Assembly (NCBI GenBank): GCA_934700375.1
Contig: CAKUXT010000035.1
Location: 1 to 12,931 of the forward strand
Source: an uncultured Bacilli bacterium
GTDB taxonomy: Bacteria; Bacillota_I; Bacilli_A; RFN20; CAG-288
Direction of reading: 5' to 3'
Length of the DNA: 12,931 bases
Part shown: positions 12,519 through 12,931 of the stretch, in pieces
How the letters are laid out: each line of letters begins with the position of its first letter
How positions within the stretch are numbered: the first letter of the stretch is position 1
The notes under the pieces: generated by a model
Told to the model about the DNA's origin: nothing
Database searches by the model: none
The model's input: the letters and a program-made list of their open reading frames with translations, nothing else
Made by a program: the position numbers and the translations under genes

Positions 12519-12931
12519 GCGCCTTGTGCTTCTCTGAATGTTTCCGTGTATTCGTATCTATCATGACCTTCCCATTGTTTACGATAGATCTTATTGGCCA
12601 TCTTTCCTTCGAACTTTTCGTAAGTGATGGATTCAAAGTTCATTTTCTTCCCTTGGTTGAGAAGATAGAAATCATCGCCGGAGGAATGGAAGGGAACATA
12701 ATGAATGTCCCATTCATTGATTCTGAGGCCAAGACCTCCATTCTGAATCCAGATTTCATAATCCATGTAGTCTGTCCCGTTATAGGCAAAAAGACAATCG
12801 ATATCGCCGTATGATTCATAGACGCCATTGATAAGGTAACCTGTTCTCATCCAGATGCCGCCATTGAACACATAGGGAGAATAAAGGAATCCGTTCAGTT
12901 TTCCGTTCTCTTTCTTTGCTCCGAATAAGAA
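12506..12931 (-). CDS. Hypothetical protein, C-terminal part (at least 141 aa, cut by the window edge)
   Basis: The frame is open from 12931 to the TAG at 12506, so the start lies outside the window. A GTG at 12871 is in frame but is not a credible start, because coding character continues upstream (FLFGAKKENGKLNGFLYSPY). The visible part is rich in aromatic residues, Gly and Asn (FNGGIWMRTGYLINGVYESYGDIDC; NGTDYMDYEIWIQNGGLGLR) and looks beta-rich, followed by a polar tail (KKMNFESITYEKFEGKM; HDRYEYTETFREAQGAHSF). It has no membrane segment. I do not recognise the family. Confidence 0.7.
   Translation of the reverse strand, partial: FLFGAKKENGKLNGFLYSPYVFNGGIWMRTGYLINGVYESYGDIDCLFAYNGTDYMDYEIWIQNGGLGLRINEWDIHYVPFHSSGDDFYLLNQGKKMNFESITYEKFEGKMANKIYRKQWEGHDRYEYTETFREAQGAHSF

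Noticed and set aside
12253..12537. Plus-strand open frame of 94 codons in the 3' intergenic stretch
   Set aside because: Non-ATG start, no Shine-Dalgarno, random-looking composition, and it overlaps the end of the opposite-strand gene and the hairpin.

Overview
The window looks like a chromosomal stretch of a low-GC Gram-positive bacterium. AGGAGG-type ribosome binding sites, sigma-A-like promoters, U-tract hairpin terminators, a lipobox lipoprotein and an AT-rich coding style all point to Firmicutes. The mix of DUF4143/COG1672-type ATPases with an RsuA operon makes me think of Erysipelotrichia, but that is an impression and not demonstrated.

Layout. (1) 1-657: a promoter, a leader with a perfect terminator hairpin, then an unrecognised 160-aa gene. 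(2) 664-1761 (-): a shortened AAA ATPase whose Walker B and nuclease residues are degenerate. It has a near-consensus promoter placed so that the mRNA should start at the ATG, and a cluster of TTCACTAA half-sites upstream. (3) 1962-4748 (+): a sigma-70-like (ECF-type) factor, an overlapping single-pass membrane protein that is probably its anti-sigma factor, and an acidic lipoprotein. The sigma gene and the lipoprotein gene share a promoter-like motif with identical internal spacing, which suggests autoregulation and a small regulon. (4) 4858-7970: two adjacent minus-strand ATPase/PD-(D/E)XK units, one COG1672-like and one AAA_14/DUF4143. Each has its own palindromic operator-like repeats and each is bounded by a pair of repeats. 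The C-terminal remnant of a further DUF4143 ATPase lies at one edge. (5) 7980-10519 (-): a tight four-gene operon of membrane protein, RsuA-type pseudouridine synthase, zinc-ribbon protein and small protein, closed by a strong terminator. (6) 10562-10585: a possible IS3-family end. (7) 10704-12178 (-): a HigBA-type toxin-antitoxin locus with a clear promoter and two 19-bp operators. The toxin reading frame is broken at an A6 tract. (8) 12180-12931: a stretch with no convincing gene, then a hairpin at the 3' end of a minus-strand gene cut by the window edge.

The two most interesting themes are both inferences from sequence patterns. One is the ATPase units, each apparently carrying its own distinct palindromic control sequence, with signs of stacking and decay. 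The other is the sigma/anti-sigma/lipoprotein set with a shared, non-standard promoter. Several promoters lie so close to their start codons that leaderless mRNAs are predicted.
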